Positions 54,785 through 63,759 of a DNA stretch of 64,000 nucleotides are shown piece by piece (position 1 is the stretch's first letter; the number at the start of each line of letters is the position of its first letter). A program made the position numbers and the translations under genes. The DNA is from Arthrobacter sp. AQ5-05 (GTDB taxonomy: Bacteria > Actinomycetota > Actinomycetes > Actinomycetales > Micrococcaceae): NCBI RefSeq assembly GCF_003287975.1, contig NZ_QMKQ01000016.1:42383-106382 (forward strand), written 5' to 3'. Below the pieces are notes generated by a model. It was not told where the DNA came from and ran no database searches. It saw nothing but the letters and a program-made list of their open reading frames with translations.

Positions 54785-56533
54785 TCAGATGTCGAAGGTG
54801 TCATGGGAGACGAGCTCGTGGAGTTCGATGCGCCCGTCGGGCAGCTTCCAGTAATGCACGCGCCGGGCCGCGGCCACCCCGATCTCCACGCTCATCCGCC
54901 AACAAGTCGCCCCGTCCGACTCCCGGATCTCCTGCGGGTCGTCCCCTCCGGGACCTGTCCGCTTGGGGTGCACTTCGCGCGCGGCCATCCTCTCCGCCCT
55001 CCCTGTCAGTAGCTGGGTCAAGGCCTTGAGGGTCTTGCCGCGCAGTGCGGCGCCGTGCGCGTAGAACGAGGCGGCGAACTTCGGGCCGACGATGAAGCCC
55101 GGGTCCCACGGATAGGCGGCCTTCTCGTTCGCCGGGACGCGTTGGGCCCATTCCAGGTACAGCTCGTGGCGCAATGCCTCCTCCGCGGTGGTGAACAGGT
55201 CCCGGGCGTCGACCGGTGCCGGCTCCACGGTGGTGCGCGCCTTTCGCCGGGCCATGCGGTGGTTCTGGTTCAGCGCCTCGGATTTGTTGTGCAGCAGGGT
55301 CCGCAGCTTGAGCGCCTCGGCACGGCACCGGCCCAGCTGTTCCAGGGCGGAGGCCAGCGCAGGTTCCGCGTTGCCGGCTTGCTGCTGGCGCAACGCCTTC
55401 ACCTCGGACTTGAGCGCATCGATCTGCAGCAACGCCTGGCGCAGGGCCTCGCGCTGCCTTTCCGGCGTCGGAACCACCGGCGGGCCCGCCGTGGATTCGG
55501 CGGCCGGCGCTTCCCCGGGTTCCGGGACGTGGTCCCTGTCAACCACCAGCCACGGGGTTCCGCCGCGCACCAGTGCCGGGGCAACGGCCACCGGTTCGTT
55601 GTCATCGACATCCACCAGCACGAGCTTGCGCACCCCGGCGGCGTTGACCAGCCGCGCCGCAACGACCTGCCCCGGTGCCAGCAGCGAGTCGACGTCGTCC
55701 AGATCGTTGGAGGAGACATCGGCACGATGCACCGTGATGTTCTCCCCCGGCACTGGCACCAGCACCGCTGCCTCGTTCCCGGCCTCGAGCACCAGGCACG
55801 GGACGACCTGGTTCCAGGAGTAGTGCTGCAGCAGGCGCGGGTGCAGCAGGGATTCGCGGATCAACAGGTGCCCGGTGCCCGGTTCATGGGCGCCGGCGAG
55901 CCGGCTGCCGGTTTCCAGCATCCAGGCCAGCGGGGCATGCGGATAGATGTCCTCGCTGTGGATCTCGGTGCTCCCGCCGTTGTCCAGGGCAATGACGGCG
56001 GTGAAGCCATGGTTCCGGAATCCGGTGACCGTTCCGGCCACCAGCACCGCGTGGCTTCCGGTTCCGGTCGGAACGGGCCCCGGGGAACCCACGATGCGCA
56101 CCGGGTCCGCGGCGTGCGTCCCGGGGCCGGGGGTCGGGGACGCGGAGATCACCAGGGTGCGGGGATCGGGCAGGAAGAGGACCTCGTCAATGAGCTCGTT
56201 GCTGATCCGCTCGATCGAGTCCCCGGCGCGCACCACGTGTGGCCGTCCGGGTGCAATGCCTTGGTTGCCGGGACCGGTGGGATAGACACGGGCCGCGGTG
56301 CCGAACACCTCCCACCCGTAGGGCAGGTGGTCGCGCAGCTCATAGGTCAGCCGGCCCGTGGGAACCACGATGACTTCGGCCCAGTCCTTGACTTCCTCGT
56401 AGACCGCCTGGGCATCGAAACCGGCCGCTTCCGCCCGTGCGCTGTGGGTGATGACAACCGAATGAAGTCGTCGCGGTTGCATGAGGTGAAGGGCGAGGTC
56501 TTCCCCGGAGCGCGTCCAGCGGTGGACTCCCAT
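54785..56533 (-). CDS. Large protein of unknown function with a coiled coil and conserved C-terminal domain
   Basis: 582 residues, soluble. I recognise no named family. Residues 1-130 are globular with GRLTYELRDHLPYGWEVFGTAARVYP. About 160-335 contains beta-rich segments, including an S1/OB-like stretch at 285-325. About 355-430 is a predicted coiled coil rich in Gln, Glu and Arg. The C-terminal 65 residues (HPKRTGPGGDD to the end) contain CWRMSVEIG, RRVHYWKLPDGRIELHELV and read like a compact beta domain. Such a layout suggests a nucleic-acid or ribonucleoprotein-binding protein (inference only). It is flanked by the small HTH-like protein and an M50-type protease. Confidence 0.6.
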   Translation of the reverse strand: MGVHRWTRSGEDLALHLMQPRRLHSVVITHSARAEAAGFDAQAVYEEVKDWAEVIVVPTGRLTYELRDHLPYGWEVFGTAARVYPTGPGNQGIAPGRPHVVRAGDSIERISNELIDEVLFLPDPRTLVISASPTPGPGTHAADPVRIVGSPGPVPTGTGSHAVLVAGTVTGFRNHGFTAVIALDNGGSTEIHSEDIYPHAPLAWMLETGSRLAGAHEPGTGHLLIRESLLHPRLLQHYSWNQVVPCLVLEAGNEAAVLVPVPGENITVHRADVSSNDLDDVDSLLAPGQVVAARLVNAAGVRKLVLVDVDDNEPVAVAPALVRGGTPWLVVDRDHVPEPGEAPAAESTAGPPVVPTPERQREALRQALLQIDALKSEVKALRQQQAGNAEPALASALEQLGRCRAEALKLRTLLHNKSEALNQNHRMARRKARTTVEPAPVDARDLFTTAEEALRHELYLEWAQRVPANEKAAYPWDPGFIVGPKFAASFYAHGAALRGKTLKALTQLLTGRAERMAAREVHPKRTGPGGDDPQEIRESDGATCWRMSVEIGVAAARRVHYWKLPDGRIELHELVSHDTFDI

Positions 56534-56624
56534 CTGGATTCCCCTCCCTGGCGTGGCCCGGCATCGTTCCCGTGTGCATCCAAACCTACCGGAGCCGCGC
56601 GCCGGGTGGATGGGCCGGTTTGTC

Positions 56625-57356
56625 TTAGGCCAGCATCGCCGCGATCATCCATCCGGAGAGCGCGACCGCGCCACCCACCACCACCGTGAAGCACATCAGC
56701 CAGAACCAGGCCGGCAGCCAGCTGCGCGTGGCCAGGATGTATGCGTCGGAGGAGGAAACCAGCTCGCGCCGGTGGGTATGGACGCCGATCACCTTGAACA
56801 GGTCGCGCACCGACCCGACCAGCAGCATCAGCCCCAGGCCAAGTACCACCCAGCCCATGGCCTTGGACGGGGTGTAGAGCACCAGCAGCTGGGCAGCCAG
56901 CGCGGAACACAACGCCACCGCAATGCCGGCCCAGTTGCGCAGGAACACCAGCGACCCCAGCAGCACCAGCGCCCCGATGGACAGTGCCGCGGAGGCATGG
57001 CCGAAGTACGTCGAGGCAACCAGGACCAGGCCGACCACGGCGGGTGCCGGGTAGCCCCAGAATCCGCTGAAGACCGCGGAGAACCCGGGCTTCCCGCTGC
57101 TGACCAGTTCCCCTGAATGGTCCAGCCGAATCTTCAGTCCATGGACAAACCGTCCGGTCAACAGCGCAGCAAAGGCGTGGCCCAATTCGTGCACGAAGGT
57201 CACATACAACCCGAAGATCCGCCAGGTGGCCCGCGGCACGGTCAGCAGCACGCACAACGCCAGCAGGCCGAGCACCGGCCAGGGCGCCAGCACCAACGGT
57301 TCGGTGCCGCCGAACCCGGCCAGCACCGCTTGCCACCACCGGTCAATAATTTCCAT
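56625..57356 (-). CDS. M50-like membrane metallopeptidase
   Basis: A 243-residue protein with about six helices and the zinc motif HELGH at residues 56-60 in its second helix. It belongs to the M50B-like group of compact actinobacterial proteins with no PDZ domain. A second metal ligand in the SREBP-protease style is not obvious; the segment VVLGLGLMLLVGSVRDLFKV may contain the Asp. Substrate unknown. ATG start. It diverges from the DUF6153 gene. Confidence 0.82.
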   Translation of the reverse strand: MEIIDRWWQAVLAGFGGTEPLVLAPWPVLGLLALCVLLTVPRATWRIFGLYVTFVHELGHAFAALLTGRFVHGLKIRLDHSGELVSSGKPGFSAVFSGFWGYPAPAVVGLVLVASTYFGHASAALSIGALVLLGSLVFLRNWAGIAVALCSALAAQLLVLYTPSKAMGWVVLGLGLMLLVGSVRDLFKVIGVHTHRRELVSSSDAYILATRSWLPAWFWLMCFTVVVGGAVALSGWMIAAMLA

Positions 57357-57507
57357 CCCCCAACACTATGTCGCGGTTCCCGTGCCGCTTGCATCCGGGC
57401 CGCCCGCGCCCGGGTCTCCGCACCGGGTTCACAGCCAATGCACATCTGGCATTTATATCGTTGATTCCTCAATCAACATCTGGTCCGCGATCCGAAGGGC
57501 GGCACAC

Positions 57508-57849
57508 GTGAAGCGACTGCTGGGGCTGCTGATTGCCCTCTGCGTCCTGCTTCCGCTGTGCCACACCCTGGCACCGGCATCGGTGGCCCATTCGGCCGCG
57601 CACGCCGGAATCTCCGTGAGCGCCTCCCCCGCGGCCGGGGCCACCCATTGCCCGACGGATGCGCCGACCAAGCAGCACTGCGCACCGAGCGCGGATCCGC
57701 AGTTGAACATCGCCCAGATCGCCCCGCGCCCGGATGCCTCCGGGGCCTTCGGCGCGCTTCCGGCGGCCCTTGCGCCATCCTCCGTGGCTTCGCGGGCGCT
57801 GCAGGCACGCGCCCCGGATTTGCACGCGCTGTCCATTTCACGCACGTAG
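57508..57849 (+). CDS. DUF6153-type secreted or membrane-anchored small protein
   Basis: 113 residues: an N-terminal hydrophobic signal (LLGLLIALCVLLPLCHTLAP) followed by a His/Ala-rich segment and two later Cys (C56 and C65 region, CPTDAPTKQHC). The layout suits the DUF6153 family, found next to DUF305 proteins in actinobacteria. GTG 57508 is chosen because the signal starts there; AAGGGCGG lies upstream. The next gene begins 73 bp later. Confidence 0.65.
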   Translation: MKRLLGLLIALCVLLPLCHTLAPASVAHSAAHAGISVSASPAAGATHCPTDAPTKQHCAPSADPQLNIAQIAPRPDASGAFGALPAALAPSSVASRALQARAPDLHALSISRT

Positions 57850-57922
57850 AACGCGGCCTTCTTCCTCCTGCCGTCAGCGCGCCGCCCTGCGGTGCACCGC
57901 ATCTTTTCCCCTAGGACCATTC

Positions 57923-58567
57923 ATGTCCGAACCCAAAACGTCCCGTGCCCTGGTCATTGCCGTGGTGGTGCTCATGCTCGCCATGGCCACCGGCGGCTGG
58001 ATCCTGGGCTCCGCCAACCCACGCAGCGCCTTCCCCTCCGAAGCCTCCCCCGAGGCCGGCTTTGCCCGTGACATGCAGACGCACCACCACCAGGCCGTGC
58101 AACTGTCCATGATCATCCGGGAGCACTCCACCGATAAGGCGCTGCGCTCGATGGCCTACGACATCGCCTTGACCCAGCAACAGCAGTCCGGGCAGATGTA
58201 CGCCTGGCTCGAGACCTGGGGGCTGCCGCAGACCGGCGAATCGATGACCTGGATGAGTGGCTTGCTTACCCGGGACGGCACCCATGCCGGGCACGGAACC
58301 GTTGCCCCCGGCCCGGCCCACACCATGGCCTCGATGGGCATGGCCAGTGCGGCCGACATCGACAAGCTCACCGCCGCGCGCGGCACCGAGGCCGACCGCC
58401 GGTTCCTGACCCTGATGATCGCCCACCACAAGGGCGGGGTCGAGATGGCGCAGGCCTACCTGCAACGCGGAAACGATCCGATGGTCACCGCGTTCGCCAA
58501 CAAAATCGTCATGACCCAACAGGCCGAGATCTCGGCCCTGACCCAGCTGCTCGCGCAGCTGAGCTAA
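57923..58567 (+). CDS. DUF305 family secreted protein
   Basis: 214 residues: an N-terminal membrane anchor or signal (ALVIAVVVLMLAMATGGWI), then two DUF305 halves. Each half has the histidine motif, FARDMQTHHHQAVQLS and LTLMIAHHKGGVEMAQAYL, so metal binding (often copper) is likely. Met-rich SMGMAS lies between. AGGA precedes the ATG. It is followed 14 bp later by a DUF3105 gene, a pairing seen widely in actinobacteria. Confidence 0.88.
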   Translation: MSEPKTSRALVIAVVVLMLAMATGGWILGSANPRSAFPSEASPEAGFARDMQTHHHQAVQLSMIIREHSTDKALRSMAYDIALTQQQQSGQMYAWLETWGLPQTGESMTWMSGLLTRDGTHAGHGTVAPGPAHTMASMGMASAADIDKLTAARGTEADRRFLTLMIAHHKGGVEMAQAYLQRGNDPMVTAFANKIVMTQQAEISALTQLLAQLS

Positions 58568-58581
58568 AGGATTCCTCTCCC

Positions 58582-59184
58582 ATGAACAAGCGCCAAGAAG
58601 CCCAAGAAGTCCTTGCCAAGGCCCAGGCCAGCGAAAAACGCACCAAGGTCCTCACCGTTGCGTTGGTCGCCGCCGCCGCCCTGGCCATCATCGTTCCCAC
58701 CGCAGTGGTGCTCACCAGCGCCGCCCACGAGAAATCGGCCGTCGCCGCGGCCGCCCCGATCGACGGTGTGAAGGACTACAAGGTCCCCTCGGCCAACCAC
58801 GTCGACGCCAAGGTGGCCTACGCGCAGAAGCCCGGCGTCGGCGGGGACCACAACCCCGTCTGGCTCAACTGCGGCATCTATGAACAGCCGGTGCCGGAAA
58901 ACAACGCCGTGCATTCCCTGGAGCACGGTGCGGTGTGGATCAGCTACGACGGGATTTCCGCCGCCGAGCTGGCCACGCTGAAGCAGGACGTGGGCGAAAA
59001 GACCTATATGCTCCTGTCCCCGTACCCGGACCAGGGCGCCAAGATCAAGCTCACCGCCTGGGGCGAGCAGCTCAGCGTGGATTCCGCCGACGACCCGCGC
59101 ATCGCCGCGTTCGTCAAGAAGTTCCGCCAAGGTCCCCAGACCCCGGAGCCCGGCGCACCGTGCACCGGCGGCGTCGGCCTCTAA
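58582..59184 (+). CDS. DUF3105 family membrane-anchored protein
   Basis: 200 residues: a Lys/Glu-rich cytoplasmic start, one helix (VLTVALVAAAALAIIVPTAVVL), then an outer DUF3105 domain with YAQKPGVGGDHNPVWLNCGIY, PENNAVHSLEHGAVWISY and a C-terminal Cys (GAPCTGG). The conserved His residues and two Cys suit metal or redox binding. Co-transcribed with the DUF305 gene. Confidence 0.9.
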   Translation: MNKRQEAQEVLAKAQASEKRTKVLTVALVAAAALAIIVPTAVVLTSAAHEKSAVAAAAPIDGVKDYKVPSANHVDAKVAYAQKPGVGGDHNPVWLNCGIYEQPVPENNAVHSLEHGAVWISYDGISAAELATLKQDVGEKTYMLLSPYPDQGAKIKLTAWGEQLSVDSADDPRIAAFVKKFRQGPQTPEPGAPCTGGVGL

Positions 59185-59218
59185 GCTTGAAGGAAAAGGA
59201 AAAGGAGAACACCGCACC

Positions 59219-59515
59219 ATGTCACTGCTTCCCTCCGCACTTGCCGGAACCGGACTCATCGGCGGCTTCGCCACCGCCCGCACCACCAAGAACCGCCCCG
59301 CCGGCGGAGCCGTGCTCGCCATCGCGGGAACCGGCGCATTCCTGGCCTGGAAGGCCAACGTCGGGGCGCCCAGGGCCGCAGCGCTGACCGGGCTCTACCT
59401 GGCCGCCTTCGGCGCCTCGCACCCTCTGGCCAAGAAGATCGGTGCGTGGCCGGCGGTCAACGCCGTCACCACCGCGGTCGTGCTCGCTTCCCTGGTCGCG
59501 GGGCGCCGCAAGTAG
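59219..59515 (+). CDS. Small hydrophobic hypothetical protein
   Basis: 98 residues with three or four hydrophobic segments and a basic end. No family is recognised. AAAAGGAGAA upstream gives a good ribosome site, and the 34-bp gap to the DUF3105 gene suggests the same operon. Confidence 0.6.
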   Translation: MSLLPSALAGTGLIGGFATARTTKNRPAGGAVLAIAGTGAFLAWKANVGAPRAAALTGLYLAAFGASHPLAKKIGAWPAVNAVTTAVVLASLVAGRRK

Positions 59516-59608
59516 TTTCACAATCAGTGGTTTTGCCTCCCCGCGCTGGTAGCTTTGGCGACGGGGAAGCAATCCCCGCCTCACCATCCAAGGCAGGTAA
59601 CAGGTCCC

Positions 59609-61180
59609 ATGCAGTCGTTCAATATCCCGGTACTCTCCACGCTGCCGTGGGATGTGCAACCGGCGGTGCTCCTGTGCGACAGGCACCCCGGCGACGCGGT
59701 CGCCTTCACCGTCATCGATGCGGACCTGGGTTCGGTGGACCTTGATTACGCGACGCTGAAGCTGCGCTCCGAGCAGGCCGCGGCGCTCCTTGCTTCCCGC
59801 GGCATCAATCCCGGGGACCGCGTGGCCACGCTGATGGGCAAGAGCGCCGAACTGCTCTACACGCTGCTGGGGCTGTGGCGGCTGGGCGCCGTGCACGTTC
59901 CGCTGTTCACCGCGTTCGCCACGCCCGCCATCGAGGTCCGGGTTGCCGGGGCCGATGCCAAGCTCATCGTCGCCGACGCCGCCCAGGCGCCCAAGCTCGC
60001 ATCCTTGTCCTACCCGGTGCTGGGCACCGAGGAGCTGGTGGAGCTGCTCGAGGCGCAGCCATCCGGTTTCGCACCGGCGACCCGGTCGCTGGACGACCCG
60101 CTGGTGGAGATCTTCACCTCCGGCACCACCGGAACCCCCAAGGGGGTTGCCGTTCCGGTGCGCGCGCTGGAGGCCTTCGACATCTACTTCCGCTACGGCC
60201 TGGACGTCACGGCCGACGACGTCTTCTGGAACGTGGCCGATCCCGGCTGGGCCTACGGGCTGTACTACGGGATCCTCGCCCCGCTCTACGCCGGGAAGCG
60301 AAACCTGCTGCTGTCCACCGGGTTCAGCGCCGAGGCCTGCTGGGCAGTGCTGGAAAAATTCAACGTCACCAACTTCGCCGCCGCCCCCACCATCGTGCGC
60401 TCCCTGCGCGCCGCCAAGCCCGAGGGGGTTCCCGGGCTCACGCTCGCCAAGGCCTCCTCGGCCGGCGAACCGCTGGATGCCACCACCATCGCCTGGTCCC
60501 AGGCCGTGCTCGGGGTCACGGTGCGCGACCACTACGGGCAGACCGAGATGGGCATGTGCATCGTCAACGGCTGGGCCCCGGAGGTCATCGATACGGTCAA
60601 GGCCGGATCCATGGGTCGGCCCATGCCCGGGTACTCGGCCTGCGTGCTGCACCCGGACACCGACGAATGCGCGCCGGCCGGAACCCGCGGACGGGTCGCG
60701 CTGAACGTCGCCGGGTCCCCGATGCTCTGGTTCAACGGATACACCGGGGACCCGGCACGCACCGCCGAACGCTACTCCGCCGACGGACGCTGGTACCTCA
60801 CCGGGGACGCCGGGACCATGGACGAAAACGGCTACATCTTCTTCTCCTCGCGCGACGACGACGTGATCATCATGGCCGGCTACCGGATCGGCCCGTTCGA
60901 GGTCGAGTCGGTGCTCGCCGAACACCCGCTGGTGCTTGAATCCGCTGTCATCGGCATCCCCGACGAGCTGCGCGGCGAGGTCCTGGTGGCCCACGTGGTG
61001 CTCAAGGACGGGGCCACCGGCAGCGAGCAGCTCACCGCCGAGCTGCAGTCCCTGGTCAAGACCCGCTACGCGGCCCACGCCTACCCGCGGAAGATCACCT
61101 ACGTCGCCGAGCTGCCCAAGACCCCCTCGGGGAAGCTGCAGCGCTTCATCCTGCGCGAACGCGAATCGTTGCAGGATTGA
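59609..61180 (+). CDS. Acyl-CoA synthetase, AMP-forming
   Basis: A 523-residue adenylating enzyme of the acetyl/medium-chain acyl-CoA synthetase group. The P-loop-like A3 motif is FTSGTTGTPKGV, followed by DHYGQTEMG (A5), WYLTGDAGTMDENGY (A7) and RIGPFEVES; the catalytic Lys is in KTPSGKLQR near the C-terminus. The acid substrate is not clear. AGGCAGG precedes the ATG. A single gene between the small membrane gene and the SGNH hydrolase. Confidence 0.88.
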   Translation: MQSFNIPVLSTLPWDVQPAVLLCDRHPGDAVAFTVIDADLGSVDLDYATLKLRSEQAAALLASRGINPGDRVATLMGKSAELLYTLLGLWRLGAVHVPLFTAFATPAIEVRVAGADAKLIVADAAQAPKLASLSYPVLGTEELVELLEAQPSGFAPATRSLDDPLVEIFTSGTTGTPKGVAVPVRALEAFDIYFRYGLDVTADDVFWNVADPGWAYGLYYGILAPLYAGKRNLLLSTGFSAEACWAVLEKFNVTNFAAAPTIVRSLRAAKPEGVPGLTLAKASSAGEPLDATTIAWSQAVLGVTVRDHYGQTEMGMCIVNGWAPEVIDTVKAGSMGRPMPGYSACVLHPDTDECAPAGTRGRVALNVAGSPMLWFNGYTGDPARTAERYSADGRWYLTGDAGTMDENGYIFFSSRDDDVIIMAGYRIGPFEVESVLAEHPLVLESAVIGIPDELRGEVLVAHVVLKDGATGSEQLTAELQSLVKTRYAAHAYPRKITYVAELPKTPSGKLQRFILRERESLQD

Positions 61181-61246
61181 GTCCGTCCCGCCCGTTCCCG
61201 TGCACGGTGCGCCCTTAGGCTTGAAGGTCAGGAAGGGGGCAATACC

Positions 61247-61966
61247 TTGGGAACCCGCAAACCCTTGCTCACACTCGCAATCGTGTCCGTCATTGCCGGC
61301 CTGCTCGGCTTCTCCGGCGGCCCGCGCGCCGATGAACCGGTGCCGCAGGCCTTCGCCCTGCCCGCCGGCGGGATCCAGGTGAGGTTCATGGTCGCCGGGG
61401 ACTCGATCACCGCCGCCGGCAGCCACACGGTTGCCGACGGGCACGTCGGGGCGGCCTCCTGGATCAACTACGTGAACACGCCCGGGGCACCCCCGTCCCT
61501 GGCCTGGACCGGCGGGTGGGCCCTGGGCGGGGCCCAGACCGGGGACATGGCCGCGGCACTGCGCCACGGCAGCGCCGATGCCCTGGTGATCCTGGCCGGA
61601 ACCAACGACCTGGCCCGCCACACCACACGCGAGCGGACCGCGGCGAACCTCATCCGGATCTCGCAAATCGTCCAGGCCCCCGTGGTCCTGCTCTCCAGCG
61701 TCCCGCCGCGCGACGACGCGGTGGACGCCACCGTGGACTACAACGGCTTCCTGCAATCCCTGGCCGCCGAGCGCGGGTGGATCTTCGTGGACGCCGCCGC
61801 CGGGCTGCGCAGCGACGCCAACACCTTCGCCGCCGGGCTCAGCGACGACGGGGTGCACCCCAACGTGGAAGGCGCCCGGATCCTGGGCGCGGCCATCGGC
61901 CAGTCGCTGGGCACGAAACCCGTCGTCGCAATCGCCGACACCTCGGGGGCCGAGCCCCTAGGCTAG
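61247..61966 (+). CDS. Secreted SGNH/GDSL hydrolase
   Basis: 239 residues: a signal-like N-terminus (LLTLAIVSVIAGLLGFSGG), then block I GDSITAAG with the nucleophile Ser, block III GTNDLARH and block V DGVHPN with the catalytic Asp and His. It is likely an esterase acting outside the membrane on carbohydrate esters or lipids. TTG start with AGGAAGGGGG before it. The stop is 5 bp before the glutaminase ATG, so the two are co-transcribed. Confidence 0.85.
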   Translation: MGTRKPLLTLAIVSVIAGLLGFSGGPRADEPVPQAFALPAGGIQVRFMVAGDSITAAGSHTVADGHVGAASWINYVNTPGAPPSLAWTGGWALGGAQTGDMAAALRHGSADALVILAGTNDLARHTTRERTAANLIRISQIVQAPVVLLSSVPPRDDAVDATVDYNGFLQSLAAERGWIFVDAAAGLRSDANTFAAGLSDDGVHPNVEGARILGAAIGQSLGTKPVVAIADTSGAEPLG

Positions 61967-61971
61967 GAGCC

Positions 61972-63759
61972 ATGCGCTCCCCCATCGACAGCTACCTCGC
62001 CGACCTGCACGCCGACCTCCTTGGCCTTTCCTCCGGTGCCCCGTACCAGGGCATCCCGGCGATGAAGGATGCGGACAACACGAAGTTCGCCATCGCCATG
62101 GCCACCGTCGACGGGCACGTCTACCAGGTCGGGGACGCCGAGCTGGAATTCTCCATCCAGTCCATCTCCAAGCCCTTCTCCTACGCGCTGGCGCTGGATG
62201 ACATCGGGCTGGACGCGGTGGATGAGAAGATCGACGTGGAACCCAGCGGCGACGCGTTCAACGAGATCTCCCTGTCCCGGGACACCGGGCGCCCGGCCAA
62301 CGCCATGATCAATGCCGGGGCCATCGCCACGATCTCGCTCATCCGCGACGCCGACGCCCCGCGCTTCGAGCGCATCCTGGCGCACTTCTCCGCGGCGGCC
62401 GGGCGGCAGCTGGAACTGAGCGATTCGATCTACGCCTCCGAGGCACTGACCGGGCACCGCAACCGCGCCCTGGCCTATCTCTTGCGGTCCTTCGACATCA
62501 TCGAGACCGACCCGACCTCGGTGCTGGAGGACTATTTCCGTGCCTGCTCGGTCATGGTCAACACCCGGGACCTGGCGCTGATGGCCGCGACCCTGGCCAA
62601 CGGCGGCACCCATCCTTCCACCGGGGTGCAGGTCATGGGCAAGGAAGCCGTCCAGCGCACGCTCTCGGTCATGACCACCTGCGGGATGTACGACGATGCC
62701 GGGGCCTGGATCTCCGCGGTGGGGCTGCCGGCGAAATCCGGGGTCGGCGGCGGGCTGATCGCGGTGCTTCCGGGCCAGGTGGGCCTGGCCATCTACTCCC
62801 CGGCACTGGACCCGCATGGTTCCTCGGTGCGCGGGGTCGCGGCCAGCGAGCGCATCAGCGCCGACATGGGGCTGCACTTCGTGCGTGCCGCCCGCCTGGG
62901 CCGCTCGACGATCCGTGAGAACTACGACATCACCGAGGCCCCGTCCTACACCCGCCACAGCGATGCCGCAGCCCGGCTGCTGGCCGAGTACGGCAAGCGC
63001 GCACACGTGGTGGAGCTGGCCGGGGACCTGCTATTCGCCGGCACCGAGTCCATGGTGCGCGAGGTCAGCGGGCTTCAGCCTTCCGTGGAGCTGGTGATCC
63101 TGGACCTGCGCCGGGTCGACGAGATCGACAGGATCGCGGTGCAGATGATCCACCGGTTGGGCCGGGAGCTGGAGGCCGAGGGGCGCACCCTGGCACTGGT
63201 GCAGGAAAAAACCTTCGAGCCGCTGGCGTCCCTGCGCTGCTTTCCCAGCCGCAACGACGCGGTGGAGTGGGCCGAGACCACGTTGCTCCAACGCCACGGC
63301 AGCGAGGACCTGGTGCCCAGCGAGGTTGCGGTCTGCGACTTCGCGGCGCTGGACCCGCTGGACACCGCAGACATCGACCTGCTCGAATCCCTGATGGAAG
63401 AGAGCCGGATCGAAAACGGGCGGATCATCCGCCGCCCCGGCCAGGAGTTCGGCGGCGTGTACTTCATTCTCAGCGGCAAGGTCGTCACCTCGACCCTGCA
63501 AAACGGCAAGCCGGTGCGGCATGCCACGCTCTCGGCCGGCATGACCTTCGGGGAGATCGCGCTGGGCGGTGAAGGCGAGCAGACCACCCGGGTCACCGCG
63601 GTGGGCAGGCTGCACCTGAAGGTGCTCTCGGCCGCGTCCATCGCCCGGTTGGAGACCGACAACCCGGGTGCGGCGCTGCGCTTCTGGAAGGCCATTGCGC
63701 GCGATGCCTACACGCGGGTCGAAGCAAACATCAAGGACTCCAGCTATCCCCTGCACTGA
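61972..63759 (+). CDS. glsA: Glutaminase fused to STAS and cyclic-nucleotide-binding domains
   Basis: A 595-residue three-domain protein. Residues 1 to about 310 are a serine-type glutaminase with the catalytic SISKPF near residue 64, AMINAGAIA and SGVGGGLIAVLPG. About 330-440 is a STAS domain (HVVELAGDLLFAG, VELVILDLRRVDEIDRIAV). About 460-590 is a cNMP-binding fold (RRPGQEFGGVYFILSGKVVT, GMTFGEIALGG). Glutaminase releases ammonia from glutamine; the extra domains suggest control by partner proteins or nucleotides. AGGAGCC precedes the ATG. Confidence 0.9.
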   Translation: MRSPIDSYLADLHADLLGLSSGAPYQGIPAMKDADNTKFAIAMATVDGHVYQVGDAELEFSIQSISKPFSYALALDDIGLDAVDEKIDVEPSGDAFNEISLSRDTGRPANAMINAGAIATISLIRDADAPRFERILAHFSAAAGRQLELSDSIYASEALTGHRNRALAYLLRSFDIIETDPTSVLEDYFRACSVMVNTRDLALMAATLANGGTHPSTGVQVMGKEAVQRTLSVMTTCGMYDDAGAWISAVGLPAKSGVGGGLIAVLPGQVGLAIYSPALDPHGSSVRGVAASERISADMGLHFVRAARLGRSTIRENYDITEAPSYTRHSDAAARLLAEYGKRAHVVELAGDLLFAGTESMVREVSGLQPSVELVILDLRRVDEIDRIAVQMIHRLGRELEAEGRTLALVQEKTFEPLASLRCFPSRNDAVEWAETTLLQRHGSEDLVPSEVAVCDFAALDPLDTADIDLLESLMEESRIENGRIIRRPGQEFGGVYFILSGKVVTSTLQNGKPVRHATLSAGMTFGEIALGGEGEQTTRVTAVGRLHLKVLSAASIARLETDNPGAALRFWKAIARDAYTRVEANIKDSSYPLH

